Source of the DNA: Thiopseudomonas sp.
Lineage (GTDB): Bacteria > Pseudomonadota > Gammaproteobacteria > Pseudomonadales > Pseudomonadaceae
DNA length: 64,000 nt
Direction: 5' to 3'
NCBI GenBank assembly: GCA_023228985.1
Contig: JALOAC010000009.1
Location: 19,492 to 83,491, forward strand
Below, piece by piece: positions 18,350 through 27,592 of the stretch. Each line of letters starts with the position of its first letter. Within the stretch, counting starts at the first letter, position 1. Below the pieces are notes generated by a model. That model was not told the DNA's origin, ran no database searches, and saw only the letters and a program-made list of their open reading frames with translations. The translations under genes were made by a program, and so were the position numbers.

Positions 18350-18799
18350 TCAGTCCTTATCCAAATCGCGCCAAGCTTTGCCGTAGCCGGTCAAAAACTC
18401 TTCTGGCATACGCTTTGGGCGACCGGTGGTGAGCTGCACACAAACAAAGGTCGTGCGGGCGCGCAGCAAAGTAGCACCATCGGCAGGACGAATCAGTTGA
18501 AACAGGCGATCCATTTTCAGGCGATTGTCGGGTGTAACAATCCAAGTACCCATGCACAGTTCTTCACCCAAATACGCACTGGCGAGGTAATCAATTTCAT
18601 GGCGCACTATTGCCATGCCACGGTCCAATTCTTGGTAGCGTTTGACATCCAAGCCCAAGCTTTGTGAGTGCTGCCACGCGCAATCTTCCATCCACTGCAC
18701 ATAGACAGCGTTATTGACGTGGTTTAGCTCGTCGATTTGTTCAGCACTTGCTTGAAACTTGCTTTGAAATGGCGCAGGCCAATCCCATTCTAAACACAT
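18350..18799 (-). CDS. Hot-dog fold acyl-CoA thioesterase
   Basis: A 149-residue protein of the 4HBT thioesterase family. D-E-L-N-H-V-N-N-A-V-Y, near residue 24, contains the family pattern in which an Asp near 'HVNN' acts in thioester hydrolysis; a YLGEEL strand follows. The likely start is ATG 18799, which overlaps the last ten bases of eda and is preceded by GAGGAG at good spacing; a longer frame from 18856 would run inside eda and lacks such a site. The substrate is not predictable. It is the middle gene of eda-thioesterase-dusC. Confidence 0.82.
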   Translation of the reverse strand: MCLEWDWPAPFQSKFQASAEQIDELNHVNNAVYVQWMEDCAWQHSQSLGLDVKRYQELDRGMAIVRHEIDYLASAYLGEELCMGTWIVTPDNRLKMDRLFQLIRPADGATLLRARTTFVCVQLTTGRPKRMPEEFLTGYGKAWRDLDKD

Positions 18800-19437
18800 A
18801 CCAAACTCCTCGCTAACTCCTGCGCCTGTTGCGCCAAGGCGGTTATTTGCCGCCAATCATTAGCCCGCACCAAAGCATCCGGTGCCAACCAGCTGCCGCC
18901 ACAGCAAATCACATTGGGTAACTTAAGAAAGCTCAACAGGTTATCCAGATGGATACCGCCCGTGGGGCAGAATTTAATGTCGGCAAAGGGGCCTTTAAAA
19001 CTATCCAGCAGTTTTAAGCTGCCTTCTAAGCTGGCCGGAAACAGCTTTAGCGTGCGATAACCGTATTCCATGGCGTGCAACACCTCAGAAGGCGTTATTA
19101 CAGCGGGTAAATAAGGTAATGCGCTGGCTTGTGCAGCCTCAGCCAATTGCGGCGTAAACCCTGGACTTACGGCAAATTGCGCGCCTGCTTGTTTGGCCTG
19201 TTCAAACTGTTCTGCTTGCACCACAGTCCCCACCCCCACTAGAAGCTCTGGCAGTTGTTGACGCAAAGTCGTGACCACCTCAAGCGCCTGCGGTGTTCTT
19301 AAGGTGATTTCTAAGACCTGCACACCTCCCTGATGTAGCGCTTGCGCCAACGCAATCGCTGTATCGGGCTGGTTAACCACTAAGACCGGTAATACGGGAT
19401 AAGCCTTAGCGAGTATCTGCTCTATGCTGTGCATCAA
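18790..19437 (-). CDS. eda: 2-keto-3-deoxy-6-phosphogluconate aldolase
   Basis: A 215-residue class I aldolase of the Entner-Doudoroff pathway, splitting KDPG into pyruvate and glyceraldehyde 3-phosphate. Motifs: catalytic Glu43 in LEITLRT, Schiff-base Lys131 in RTLKLFPAS, phosphate-binding FCPTGGI and the CCGGSWL loop. VGVGTV and AVSPGF are further family strands. Length is normal. It is the first gene of a compact minus-strand set; its end overlaps the thioesterase start. No edd or zwf gene lies nearby, so it may also act on 4-hydroxy-2-oxoglutarate. Confidence 0.94.
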   Translation of the reverse strand: MMHSIEQILAKAYPVLPVLVVNQPDTAIALAQALHQGGVQVLEITLRTPQALEVVTTLRQQLPELLVGVGTVVQAEQFEQAKQAGAQFAVSPGFTPQLAEAAQASALPYLPAVITPSEVLHAMEYGYRTLKLFPASLEGSLKLLDSFKGPFADIKFCPTGGIHLDNLLSFLKLPNVICCGGSWLAPDALVRANDWRQITALAQQAQELARSLVCV

Positions 19438-19481
19438 TTATTCCTTAACCACAGTATGGGACAGTGGCAGAAACCCCCTGC

Positions 19482-20798
19482 TTAGGGCTGCTTTTTACGC
19501 AAGGGTGCATGACCGTCATCGCTAAACACGGCCGGTTTGCTGGGTGCGCTGCGGGGTCTATTGGGCTTTTTCGCTGCTTTTTTCTTAGCATCGCCTTTAA
19601 CCGCTTCTTTTTTCTTTTTCACGCCAACCGCTTTACCCGAGCTTTTTACTTTTTTCGGGCCGTGGTAACCACCCTTCAAGCCTGGCAGTATGCGCTTTTC
19701 AAACTCTTGCTTAAGGTAGCGTTGAATACTGGACATCAGATTCCAGTCCAAATGTTCAATCAGTGAAATCGCTAAACCTTGATTGCCGCTACGACCCGTA
19801 CGACCAATGCGGTGTACGTATTCGTCACCCGAGCGAGGCATATCAAAGTTAATCACCAGATCAACGCCTTCAATATCCAATCCGCGCGCTGCTACGTCTG
19901 TAGCTAACAGCACCCGCTCACTGCCCTGACTAAAACGCAGTAACGTTTGTTTTCTTTCTTGCTGATCCTTTTCACCATGCAAAACAAACACACGGAAATC
20001 CTTAGCGCGTAGACGACCGTACAGTTTGTCTGCAGCAATGCGCGTGTTGGTAAACACTATGGCTTTGCGATAGGTTTCATTGGCCAGCAACCAAGCTAAC
20101 AGCTGCTCTTTGTGTGCAAAGCTTTCTGCTGTGATAAATTCCTGCCGTGTGGTTTCGCTTAGCTGTGAAACCGGATTGAGCATTAAATGCACAGGCTCAT
20201 GCAATAGGCTCTGGGTAATTTCACGCAGTACACGTCCGCCGGTGGTGGCAGAAAACAACAGCGTTTGCTCACGCAGTTCACAGGCATTAATGATGGATTG
20301 CATCGCATCCGCAAAGCCCAAGTCCAGCATGCGGTCTGCTTCATCCAGCACCAACCAACGCACTTCTTTGGCAGGAAAACTGGCGGCTTCAATATGCTCT
20401 AGCAAGCGTCCTGGAGTGGCGACCAGAATGTCTGGTACACGACGCAACTCGGCGGCTTGTTCTCTAAAACCTTCACCACCAATGAGCATGGTGGCTTTGA
20501 TAAAGGTGAAACGTGCAAAACGCTCGATTTCATCGGTGATTTGTCGCGCCAGCTCGCGCGTAGGCACAATAATCAGTGCGCGGGTTGCGTGGGTGCCTTC
20601 TTCTTGGTTTAGCAGGTGCTGTAATATCGGCAACACAAAAGCGGCTGTTTTGCCACTACCCGTCTGCGCTGTTGCACGCAAATCGCGGCCTTGCAGAGCA
20701 ACCGGTATGGCTTGTTTTTGTACCTCTGTTGGCTCAATAAACTCCAACTCGGCCAGCGCTTTTAATAGACGCTCGTGTAACCCTAACTCTGCAAACAT
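19482..20798 (-). CDS. DEAD-box RNA helicase, SrmB/RhlE-like
   Basis: A 438-residue ATP-dependent RNA helicase. Q-motif region F..LGL at the N-terminus, AQTGSGKT (44-51), PTRELA, ATPGRLL, DEAD (152-155), SAT, then ARGLD and HRIGRTGR in the second RecA domain. The tail of about 70 residues is Lys-rich (KKVKSS, KKKKEAV, KKKAAKK), typical for RNA contact. It probably acts in ribosome assembly or mRNA turnover; SrmB and RhlE cannot be separated by eye. ATG 20798 is preferred over the upstream TTG, with AGGG seven bases before it. Gene stands alone, 44 bases before eda. Confidence 0.88.
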   Translation of the reverse strand: MFAELGLHERLLKALAELEFIEPTEVQKQAIPVALQGRDLRATAQTGSGKTAAFVLPILQHLLNQEEGTHATRALIIVPTRELARQITDEIERFARFTFIKATMLIGGEGFREQAAELRRVPDILVATPGRLLEHIEAASFPAKEVRWLVLDEADRMLDLGFADAMQSIINACELREQTLLFSATTGGRVLREITQSLLHEPVHLMLNPVSQLSETTRQEFITAESFAHKEQLLAWLLANETYRKAIVFTNTRIAADKLYGRLRAKDFRVFVLHGEKDQQERKQTLLRFSQGSERVLLATDVAARGLDIEGVDLVINFDMPRSGDEYVHRIGRTGRSGNQGLAISLIEHLDWNLMSSIQRYLKQEFEKRILPGLKGGYHGPKKVKSSGKAVGVKKKKEAVKGDAKKKAAKKPNRPRSAPSKPAVFSDDGHAPLRKKQP

Positions 20799-20879
20799 TG
20801 GCAACCCTAAAACATAATTAATCGAACACGGAATCTTACATGAAATTGCTGGTGCTGTATGAGATTGACGAAGATTTAA

Positions 20880-21167
20880 TTAGCTTCGCTTAGCCGCCGC
20901 AGACAGCATATAAGCTGAAACCGGCGCGCTAATGACCAAAAATAACGTTACCAACAATTCGTGCACCAACAAGCCGCCATGGGCGAAACTAAAATAAATC
21001 ATGGACGCGATAAGGATTCCACCCACACCCAAGGTGGTGGCTTTGGCCGGACCATGCAAGCGCATGTAAAAGTCCTTAAAGCGAAACAAGCCAATCGAGC
21101 CAACCAAAGCAAAAAAGCTGCCGACCAGCAGAAAGAAACACACCACTAACTCAACAAAAAAATTCAT
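20880..21167 (-). CDS. mnhG: Mrp/Pha cation-proton antiporter subunit G
   Basis: A 95-residue protein with three hydrophobic segments, matching the small MnhG/PhaG subunit. GSIGLFRFKDFYMRLHGPAK is the family's conserved part, in which RLH follows the first helices. It is the last gene of the antiporter operon, eight bases after mnhF. The multi-subunit complex exchanges cytoplasmic Na+ or K+ for protons; the role of subunit G alone is not understood. Confidence 0.92.
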   Translation of the reverse strand: MNFFVELVVCFFLLVGSFFALVGSIGLFRFKDFYMRLHGPAKATTLGVGGILIASMIYFSFAHGGLLVHELLVTLFLVISAPVSAYMLSAAAKRS

Positions 21168-21175
21168 GACTCACC

Positions 21176-21445
21176 CTAATCAATCACGTCGCCGCGCAGA
21201 ATGTATTTACTGATCACCACCGTGCTGAAGAAACCAAACAGCGCGATCAACAAAGCGGCCTCGAAAAACAAGCGGCTATCCAGCGCCATCCCAAATAAAA
21301 TCAAAATAGCTAGACCGTTGATATACAGCGTATCCACCGCCAAAGCTCGGTCAACAATGGCGGGACCTCTGATTAAGCGTACAAGGTTTAACACAAACGC
21401 CACGCCCATCATCAGCATGCTGATCCAGATAACCACGCCTATCAT
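21176..21445 (-). CDS. mnhF: Mrp/Pha cation-proton antiporter subunit F
   Basis: An 89-residue protein with three transmembrane helices. RLIRGPAIVDRALAVDTLY is the conserved cytoplasmic loop of MnhF/PhaF, with an Asp after the first helix. It overlaps the end of mnhE by four bases (ATGA), which indicates translational coupling. Length agrees with the family. Confidence 0.92.
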   Translation of the reverse strand: MIGVVIWISMLMMGVAFVLNLVRLIRGPAIVDRALAVDTLYINGLAILILFGMALDSRLFFEAALLIALFGFFSTVVISKYILRGDVID

Positions 21446-21930
21446 ATAAACACCTGCTGCAAGAGTACTTCGTAGCGCTGCCGAATACTGGCACGCAATG
21501 CGTCGACATCGGTGCAGTGCAGTGCATGCACTTCAATGCGTCTGGTTTCCCTGTTGTAACAGGTCGACACCGAGCCCGGCGCCAGCGAAATGGCGCTCAT
21601 CAGCATAAAAATCGCCAGATCATTATTCAGCTCAGTGTAAAACTCAACAAACTTGGGCTCTAGCTTAGCCTGTGGCCCCAAGGCTAAACGCGCCACTTCT
21701 ATATTGCCCAAAACAATATCGGTTAATGCGCGCCACAAAAAAACCACCAAGGCCGACCAGCTTCGTATTTTTGGTCCGGGCAGCCACCAGTTTTGCATTA
21801 GCCGCGGAATCGCCAACGCCAAAATCGCACCAAACACCCATTGACCGGGCGAGGTGAAACTGTCCACCAACAATAACCACGCTAGCAATAACAGCGCGCT
21901 GAGCATGGGTTGTTTAAACCAATTCCCCAT
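21442..21930 (-). CDS. mnhE: Mrp/Pha cation-proton antiporter subunit E
   Basis: A 162-residue protein: two N-terminal hydrophobic helices, then a soluble domain with ISLAPGSVSTCYNRETRRIEVHALHC. The 'S-I-T-L-T-P-G-T' like turn (here AISLAPGSV) is the MnhE hallmark. It starts three bases after mnhD stops. The soluble part probably lies in the cytoplasm and helps assembly. Confidence 0.92.
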   Translation of the reverse strand: MGNWFKQPMLSALLLLAWLLLVDSFTSPGQWVFGAILALAIPRLMQNWWLPGPKIRSWSALVVFLWRALTDIVLGNIEVARLALGPQAKLEPKFVEFYTELNNDLAIFMLMSAISLAPGSVSTCYNRETRRIEVHALHCTDVDALRASIRQRYEVLLQQVFI

Positions 21931-21933
21931 TGC

Positions 21934-23427
21934 CTATTCTCCTGTTAATTGCTGTAAATACAGCTCGGGCTGCAATAACTGCTGCGCGCTAGCCTGACAA
22001 AAAGCCAGTACAGGCTCAGCAAAAATCACTAGCAACACGCCACTACCGATAAGCGCCACGGCACTGACAAAAGCAGGCGTGCTAAAACGCGCATGTTCAT
22101 CAATTGCGCCTGTGTGCTGCCAAAACAAAACACTACCGGCGCGGCTGAGGGCGAGTAAAACCACCAAGCTCGCTAGTAATACCGTTACCCAAAGAAAGCC
22201 CTGCTGTATGCCCTGCGCTGCTTGCAACAAACTGAGTTTGCCGACAAAGCCAGAAAACGGCGGCAAACCTGCAGTGGCCACAGCACCCACAAAAAACAAA
22301 GCACCCAATCGAGCCGGGGTTAACAAAGGCGCGCCTGTGCGCAAAATACCCTTGAGCTTGCCGCGTTGTTTAGCGATCAAGTCGGCCAATAAAAACAGGC
22401 CGGCAATGCCCCAAGTGCTGTGTAATAAGTAATACAAACTAGCTGTAAGTGCCGCCTCAGAACCCATGCTAATACCTGCCAGCAACGTACCTACGGATAC
22501 TAGAACCAAATACGCCAGCATGCTGTGCAGCGTTCCCGCAGCAAAAGCGCCTATTGCGCCCAACATCATGGTCAACAGCGCAATTACAAACAGCACATCC
22601 AAACCAAAACCTGCTGCAGCGCCTGTTTGTCCCCCGAACACCAAGGTCGTCATGCGTAAAATCGCATACAGTCCCACCTTAGTCATAATGGCAAACAAAG
22701 CCGCCACCGGTGCTGTAGCGCTGGCATAGGCGCGCGGTAACCAAAAGTGTAGCGGTAAGAAAGCAGCCTTTAAGCCAAACACCAGTAATAACACCCAGCC
22801 TGCAGCCTGCAATAAATATTGCTCGTCGCCCTGCGCTTGCGCCACAAAGCGTGCCAAATCCGCCATGTTAAGCGTGCCAGCCACGCCATAAAACAAACCC
22901 GCGCCGAGCAGAAACAAGCTCGAACCCACTAGGTTTAAAATCACATAATGCACCGCAGAGCGGAGTCGTTCAGCACCCAAGCCATGCAGCAGCAAGGTAT
23001 AAGAGGCTATCAGCAAAATCTCAAAGCAAACAAACAGGTTAAACAGGTCACCGGTTAAAAAAGCACCGTTAATGCCAGCCAATTGAAACTGAAATAATGC
23101 ATGAAAATTGCGCCCGCGTTGGTCATCCCCAGCTACCGCATAAAAATTCACCCACAGCGCCAACATCGCAGTGGTGGCTAAGAGCAAAGCACTCAGGCGG
23201 TCCAACACCAAAACAATACCAAAAGGTGCATGCCAGTTACCCATGCTATACACCTGAACACCACCCTGCTCGGCCATGCTCAACAGCAGTAAAGCCACCA
23301 CTAGCAATGCCAAGCTGGCAGCAAGGCTGATGTTGCGCTGTAGACTGATGTGCTCGTCTTTTACCCAGCTTAATAATGCGCCAATCAACAAGGGCAAAAT
23401 AAAGGGCACAACAATTAAATGACTCAC
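21934..23427 (-). CDS. mnhD: Mrp/Pha cation-proton antiporter subunit D
   Basis: A 497-residue membrane protein with about 14 helices, homologous to the proton-pumping subunits of complex I (NuoM/N). FVCFEILLIASYTLLLHGLG carries the conserved Glu of helix 5, and LKAAFLPLHFWLPRAYASA the conserved Lys and broken-helix region. It is one of the two ion-translocating subunits. It overlaps mnhC by four bases. Standard length, no broken motifs seen. Confidence 0.94.
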   Translation of the reverse strand: MSHLIVVPFILPLLIGALLSWVKDEHISLQRNISLAASLALLVVALLLLSMAEQGGVQVYSMGNWHAPFGIVLVLDRLSALLLATTAMLALWVNFYAVAGDDQRGRNFHALFQFQLAGINGAFLTGDLFNLFVCFEILLIASYTLLLHGLGAERLRSAVHYVILNLVGSSLFLLGAGLFYGVAGTLNMADLARFVAQAQGDEQYLLQAAGWVLLLVFGLKAAFLPLHFWLPRAYASATAPVAALFAIMTKVGLYAILRMTTLVFGGQTGAAAGFGLDVLFVIALLTMMLGAIGAFAAGTLHSMLAYLVLVSVGTLLAGISMGSEAALTASLYYLLHSTWGIAGLFLLADLIAKQRGKLKGILRTGAPLLTPARLGALFFVGAVATAGLPPFSGFVGKLSLLQAAQGIQQGFLWVTVLLASLVVLLALSRAGSVLFWQHTGAIDEHARFSTPAFVSAVALIGSGVLLVIFAEPVLAFCQASAQQLLQPELYLQQLTGE

Positions 23428-23765
23428 GGTGCCTCCTGCTTATTTTTCTCAGAACCATCCACATGGTCCGTGCCCAAAATCACATAGGCGCGCAGGGATA
23501 AAATCAGTAAAAACGCCGTCATCGCAAATCCGATCACAATGGCGGTTAACACCAAGGCTTGCGGAACAGGATCGGTATAACTAGCCGAGGTGCCAATCAC
23601 TGCAGGCTGGCCTGTTTTTAAACGGCCCATGGAGAACAGAAAGATATTAATGGCGTACGACAACAGCGTAAGGCCCAAGGCTACGGGAAAGGTACGCGCA
23701 CGCAAAATCAAATACACGCCGCAAAACACCAGGCCGCCAATGGCGCAAGCAATCCACAGCTCCAT
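23424..23765 (-). CDS. mnhC: Mrp/Pha cation-proton antiporter subunit C
   Basis: A 113-residue NuoK-like subunit with three helices; RARTFPVALGLTLLSYAINI and DPVPQALVLTAIVIGFA are the conserved parts, including the DPLPQALVLTAIVI-type helix of all MnhC proteins. It shares its first base with the last base of mnhAB and overlaps mnhD by four bases. Confidence 0.94.
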   Translation of the reverse strand: MELWIACAIGGLVFCGVYLILRARTFPVALGLTLLSYAINIFLFSMGRLKTGQPAVIGTSASYTDPVPQALVLTAIVIGFAMTAFLLILSLRAYVILGTDHVDGSEKNKQEAP

Positions 23766-26554
23766 TACTTGCCCTCCGGTAACTTAACATAGTGGCCCAA
23801 ACGACCCAGACTGCTCAGAATTAACAACGTACCGCCCACCACAGTTAAATACACGCCCAAGTCAAACACCATGGCAGAAGCCAACTCCATTTCACCCAAC
23901 CAAGGAATAGTCACACTGCCGTGGGCTGAAGTGAGGTACGGCTTGCCAAAAAACCAGCTGGCCAAACCGGTAAAGCCCGCCAGTAACACTCCGGCTGAAG
24001 CCATCACACGGTAATTAAATTTAAGCCGTCGCTCAACCCAAGCCTGACCTGAGCTCACCTGCAACAACAACAGCGCAACCGCGGTAACCAGCCCAGCAAT
24101 AAAACCGCCGCCGGGTTCATTATGACCACGCAGGAAAATAAACACGGATACCAGTAATGCCAGCGGCAGCAGCAGTCTTGCCAAAATCTTAAGCATTAAA
24201 TGATGACTGTGCGTAGCCCATGAGCGGCCATCATGGTCGGTGCGTCGCTGCGGCAAGCGCAATCCATGCAGTAACGCCACGATAGCCATAGCGGTAATGG
24301 CCAAGACGCTAATTTCACCCAGAGTATCAAAGCCCCTAAAGTCGACCAAAATCACATTGACCACGTTGGTGCCACCGCCACCGCTGACACTGTTGTCCAG
24401 ATAATAATCGGCAATACTGCTAAAGGGGCGCGTGAGCACGGCATAGGTCAACACCGCCACTAAGCCACCGCTGACCAAGGCTATACAAAAATCCCGTAAG
24501 CGCCTCAAGCTACTACTTTCTATCGGCGATTTTTCCGGAATGAAATTCAACACCAGCAGCATTAATAAAATGGTCACTACTTCCACCACTAACTGCGTTA
24601 ATGCCAAGTCCGGAGCAGAAAAGCGTGCAAACAACATCGCAGTAACCAGCCCCACCACGCTTAAAGTGGTTAGTGAGATCAGGCGTTGGCGGTGATACAT
24701 AACGGTTAGCAGCGCTGTCAGCACCATGGCTGCCAAACCAATCAGGGTGAGCGGGTCCACCGGTGACAAGGGCTCATCACCACTCAGACGCGTCATGGGC
24801 AACAGCTTCCACAGCACTACAGCACACACGCTTAGCAAAACAATAGCTATAAATCGCTGCAATGAAGCCGCTTGCACGCGTGCCACAAACTGCGAGGATT
24901 GCGCCGTTGAGCGCTGTAAAAAAGACTTGAAGGTATCCAGTGCGTTTAGGCTGGGCAGTCCGTCATACCATGCATAGAGCGGTCGTCTAAATAGGTAAAT
25001 CAAAATCCCACCCAACATCGCAGCCGTGCTCATCAGTAGCGGCGTATTTAAGCCATGCCAAATCGTGAGACTATATTCAGGCGGTGCGTGACCCAAACTG
25101 GCTTGCGCGGCACTGGCCAGCAGACCCGACACGCTATAAGCCGGTAACATGCCCACTAACAGGCATAAGAACACCAATATTTCGACCGGTATTTTCATAT
25201 AGCGCGGCGGTTCATGTGGTGGAAACTTCGGCAAATTAATGGGCTCACCGTTAAAGAACACATCATGAATAAAGCGCAGTGAGTAAGCGACCGAAAACAC
25301 CGCTGCGGCAGTCGCCAACGCGGGGATCAGCCAGCTAAAACTGCCCAAGAGTTGCTGGTGTAGGGTTTCGGCAAAAAACATCTCTTTACTCAAAAACCCA
25401 TTCAGCAAAGGCACACCCGCCATCGCTGAAGACGCCACCATCGCCAGCAGCGCGGTATGGGGCATGTATTTCCACAGCCCATTAATACGCCGCATATCAC
25501 GAGTGCCAGTTTCATGATCAATAATTCCTGCCGCCATAAACAAAGAGGCTTTAAAGGTGGCATGGTTAATAATGTGGAAAATAGCCGCCACGGGCGCTAA
25601 GTCAGAGCCGATACCAAACAGCATGGTAATCAGACCCAAATGACTGACAGTGGAATACGCCAGTAACCCTTTAAGGTCGTGTTGGAACAGCGCCGTAATC
25701 GCACCAATTAACAATGTCACCAGCCCAGTAAAGGTAACCAGATAGAACCACCAATCCGTTCCAGCAAGCGCTGGGTATAAACGCGCCAGCAAAAACACCC
25801 CGGCCTTCACCATGGTCGCTGAGTGCAAGTACGCAGATACCGGGGTCGGTGCCGACATGGCATGGGGTAACCAAAAGTGAAAAGGAAATTGGGCGGACTT
25901 AGTGAATGCGCCGATCAGCACCAAAATCAAGGTAATGGGATAGAGTTTATGTGCAAGAATCAGTTCTTTGGCTGCAATGACGTCGGCCAACTCATAACTG
26001 CCCACTATATTACCGAGCAGCAGAATACCGGCTAACAGCGCCAGCCCACCACCACCGGTAACCGCCAGCGCCATGCGCGCACCAGCACGAGCTTCTGCAC
26101 GCTGACTCCAAAAACCAATTAGTAAAAATGAAGAAAGACTGGTCAGCTCCCAAAACATCAGCATCAGCAACAGGTTACTGGACAGTACCACACCCAGCAT
26201 GGCGCCCATAAACAGCAACAGGCTGGCAAAGAATTTGGCGACTCTTTCCTGCTCCGCCAAGTAATAGCGTGCATAGATAATGACCAGCAAGCCAATGCCA
26301 AGAATTAAGAGTGAAAAAAGAAAACTTAAGCCATCTAAGCAAAAATTAAGATTAAGTCCCAAGCTTGGCAGCCAAGCCTGTTGCGCGCAAATAACCTCAC
26401 CACCCAAAATTTCAGGCGCTTTGCTGCCTAACAAAAGCAAGCCTAATACTGGAGCAACACTGGATAACGTCACGATTAATCGACGCGGACGGTTAGCCAA
26501 AAAAAGTACCAACAAGGCACAGAAAAATGGCAATAACAGTAAAGCAACCAACAT
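23765..26554 (-). CDS. mnhA: Mrp/Pha antiporter fused subunits A and B
   Basis: A 929-residue protein, first gene of the antiporter operon. Residues 1 to about 770 correspond to MnhA (NuoL-like), with FWELTSLSSFLLIGFW, PFHFWLPHAMSAPTPVSAYLH-type motifs, and HIINHATFKASLFMAAG. The C-terminal 150 residues correspond to MnhB (LRGHNEPGGGFIAGLV). Fusion of A and B defines group 2 (Pha-type) Mrp systems. The complex gives Na+/K+ and pH tolerance. The 5' flank of 231 bp holds the slyB terminator; no promoter was fixed. Confidence 0.94.
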   Translation of the reverse strand: MLVALLLLPFFCALLVLFLANRPRRLIVTLSSVAPVLGLLLLGSKAPEILGGEVICAQQAWLPSLGLNLNFCLDGLSFLFSLLILGIGLLVIIYARYYLAEQERVAKFFASLLLFMGAMLGVVLSSNLLLMLMFWELTSLSSFLLIGFWSQRAEARAGARMALAVTGGGGLALLAGILLLGNIVGSYELADVIAAKELILAHKLYPITLILVLIGAFTKSAQFPFHFWLPHAMSAPTPVSAYLHSATMVKAGVFLLARLYPALAGTDWWFYLVTFTGLVTLLIGAITALFQHDLKGLLAYSTVSHLGLITMLFGIGSDLAPVAAIFHIINHATFKASLFMAAGIIDHETGTRDMRRINGLWKYMPHTALLAMVASSAMAGVPLLNGFLSKEMFFAETLHQQLLGSFSWLIPALATAAAVFSVAYSLRFIHDVFFNGEPINLPKFPPHEPPRYMKIPVEILVFLCLLVGMLPAYSVSGLLASAAQASLGHAPPEYSLTIWHGLNTPLLMSTAAMLGGILIYLFRRPLYAWYDGLPSLNALDTFKSFLQRSTAQSSQFVARVQAASLQRFIAIVLLSVCAVVLWKLLPMTRLSGDEPLSPVDPLTLIGLAAMVLTALLTVMYHRQRLISLTTLSVVGLVTAMLFARFSAPDLALTQLVVEVVTILLMLLVLNFIPEKSPIESSSLRRLRDFCIALVSGGLVAVLTYAVLTRPFSSIADYYLDNSVSGGGGTNVVNVILVDFRGFDTLGEISVLAITAMAIVALLHGLRLPQRRTDHDGRSWATHSHHLMLKILARLLLPLALLVSVFIFLRGHNEPGGGFIAGLVTAVALLLLQVSSGQAWVERRLKFNYRVMASAGVLLAGFTGLASWFFGKPYLTSAHGSVTIPWLGEMELASAMVFDLGVYLTVVGGTLLILSSLGRLGHYVKLPEGK

Positions 26555-26695
26555 ACATGCATCCCCAGTTCTTGTTATTACGCTTTATGCAGGACGAAAC
26601 CATACCAAGCGTGCGCATACACCAAAATTATTTTACACGATAACCTTAACTGTCTATTCAAGAAAACCCACATTAAAAATCAAAATGTTACAATC

Positions 26696-26749
26696 AAAAA
26701 ACTCCAGCGGCATACCTAAACATTACTAAGATATACAGCTGGAGTTTTT
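26696..26749 (-). terminator. Rho-independent terminator of slyB
   Basis: Arms AACTCCAGC and GCTGGAGTT enclose a 29-base loop; on the minus strand the stem is followed by six T. An A-run on the other side makes it potentially bidirectional. It lies about 40 bases after the slyB stop. Confidence 0.8.
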
Positions 26750-26785
26750 ATTTGTCGTAGAACCTTTGCAAGGTGTTACAGGTTA

Positions 26786-27247
26786 CTAGCGGCTTACTCT
26801 GTAAGCACCTTTTACATTAGTGATACGTACACGATCGCCCACATGGAAGGTTTCATTGGGGTTTAATGCCTGCACATAGGCGCGCATCACACCATCATCT
26901 TCACGCACTGTAATTTCAACACCCTGTGTGCGCGTCAACCCTTCTTCAGAGGCCGCACCGATCATTCCCCCTGCTACTGCACCGATAACCGCTGCCACAG
27001 CACTACCACGACCGCCACCAACACCACTGCCGGCAATACCACCTATTACCGCACCTGTACCGGCTCCAATCGGCGTTTTCGTACCTTCAATTTTAACGGG
27101 ACGCAGAGATTCAATTGTTCCCATACGTACAGTCTGCACTTGGCGCGCTTCATCACGCGAGTAACTTTCCCCGCTGAGCTTACTAGCACAACCGGAGACC
27201 AGCGCCGTGCTGGTCAAAAGTATTGCGATTAGACTTGTTTTAAGCAT
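26786..27247 (-). CDS. slyB: Glycine-zipper outer-membrane lipoprotein, SlyB/PcpY family
   Basis: A 153-residue lipoprotein. The signal peptide ends in the lipobox LVSGC, with Cys20 as the lipidated residue. Residues about 60-100 form a glycine zipper (GAGTGAVIGGIAGSGVGGG...GAVAGGMIGA), the 2TM domain of SlyB-type proteins, which assemble in the outer membrane and support envelope integrity under stress. The C-terminal 40 residues are a small beta domain. GGAG precedes the ATG. Single-gene unit with its own terminator. Confidence 0.88.
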   Translation of the reverse strand: MLKTSLIAILLTSTALVSGCASKLSGESYSRDEARQVQTVRMGTIESLRPVKIEGTKTPIGAGTGAVIGGIAGSGVGGGRGSAVAAVIGAVAGGMIGAASEEGLTRTQGVEITVREDDGVMRAYVQALNPNETFHVGDRVRITNVKGAYRVSR

Positions 27248-27335
27248 ATTCTATTTCTCCTTTGGCTCGATGTATTATCAACCTAAGTTATGACTCCGTG
27301 AGTCTTAAGACTTCCAAATCAGGTAAGAGTTTTAT

Positions 27336-27572
27336 ATGGATTACTTTATAGTTGCAGTGGTAAGCATTTCTGGCTTTTATTTTCATTGGTGGCTGTACGT
27401 GCGCATTAAGCGCTGGGTTAACCGTGACCTTGCTTTATCTATGGCTGAAAAAGACAAAGCCAAACAGGTCTACATGCTAGAGCAACTGGCACAAGCACAG
27501 CAGCAGAAAATCCCAAAACGTGAACTAGCAACATGGTTACAAGCCGCCGCAGACCGCTACTCAATCCACTAA
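27336..27572 (+). CDS. Small single-pass membrane protein of unknown function
   Basis: A 78-residue protein with one N-terminal hydrophobic segment (residues 4-22) that contains FYFHWWLYVRIKRW, then a charged helix rich in Lys, Gln and Ala. I do not recognise a family. AGGTAAGAG upstream of the ATG and divergent placement from slyB support a real gene. It is convergent with pdxH; a perfect 10-bp hairpin (27586-27611) lies at the junction but has no T-run. Confidence 0.6.
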   Translation: MDYFIVAVVSISGFYFHWWLYVRIKRWVNRDLALSMAEKDKAKQVYMLEQLAQAQQQKIPKRELATWLQAAADRYSIH

Positions 27573-27592
27573 ACCGTCCCATCGCCCAACGC